Origin: Lacticaseibacillus zhaodongensis
GTDB lineage: Bacteria; Bacillota; Bacilli; Lactobacillales; Lactobacillaceae
Assembly (NCBI RefSeq): GCF_009687905.1
Contig: NZ_BLBG01000021.1
Location: forward strand, 1 to 34,633
Length of the DNA stretch: 34,633 nucleotides
Reading direction: 5' to 3'
The position numbers and the translations under genes were made by a program. Positions 34,627-34,633 of this stretch are shown here, piece after piece (position 1 is the stretch's first letter; the number at the start of each line of letters is the position of its first letter). Under the pieces are notes generated by a model that had not been told where the DNA came from, searched no databases, and saw only the letters and a program-made list of their open reading frames with translations.

Positions 34627-34633
34627 GGTGTTT

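Overview
The window looks like a chromosomal segment of a Lactobacillaceae bacterium, possibly a Lacticaseibacillus-type species of fairly high G+C. This rests on LPXTG adhesins with KxYKxGKxW-type signal peptides, MUB/MucBP mucus-binding repeats, a pilus operon in the order tip - basal - backbone - class C sortase (as in the spaCBA/spaFED clusters of L. rhamnosus GG), and Shine-Dalgarno sites of the GGAGG type. No search could be run, so names are family-level readings. Almost every gene is on the minus strand; only a DUF1275 membrane protein and rnhA are on plus.

Layout. 1-5170: the N-terminal 1723 codons of a giant alanine-rich repeat surface protein that runs off the left edge. 5521-11633: an oligopeptide ABC transporter, transcribed oppB-oppC-oppD-oppF, then oppA after a 512-bp gap full of inverted repeats. 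12147-12965: a HAD-IIB (Cof-type) phosphatase. 13122-20399: a four-gene pilus operon (VWA tip pilin, basal pilin, backbone pilin, sortase C). 20715-21059: a small unknown protein. 21104-21470: a GC-rich, highly self-complementary element next to the brnQ stop codon. 21470-24929: brnQ, a DUF1275 gene, a histidine phosphatase and rnhA. 25011-32987: a 2658-residue MUB/MucBP adhesin with 531-bp repeats. 33255-34568: a 5'-truncated paralogue of the same adhesin, with no start region, promoter or signal peptide, directly after the terminator of an off-window gene.

How the parts fit. This is mainly a surface/adhesion region: four intact or partial surface-anchored proteins plus the pilus-polymerising sortase. 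Peptide uptake (Opp) and branched-chain amino acid uptake (BrnQ) lie between them. The housekeeping sortase needed for final wall anchoring is not in the window.

The most interesting points are the silent C-terminal adhesin cassette sharing an 87-bp identical block with its full-length neighbour; near-identical 531-bp repeats (167 bp fully identical in two adjacent units), suggesting active homogenisation; a basal pilin ending in FPQLG rather than LPXTG; two unexplained palindromic intergenic elements (7560-7669 and 21215-21470); and a leader hairpin before the DUF1275 gene. I found no convincing new defence or enzymatic system; the adhesin full-gene/silent-cassette arrangement is the best candidate for an uncharacterised variation system. 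No tRNA, rRNA, IS transposase or CRISPR array was seen.
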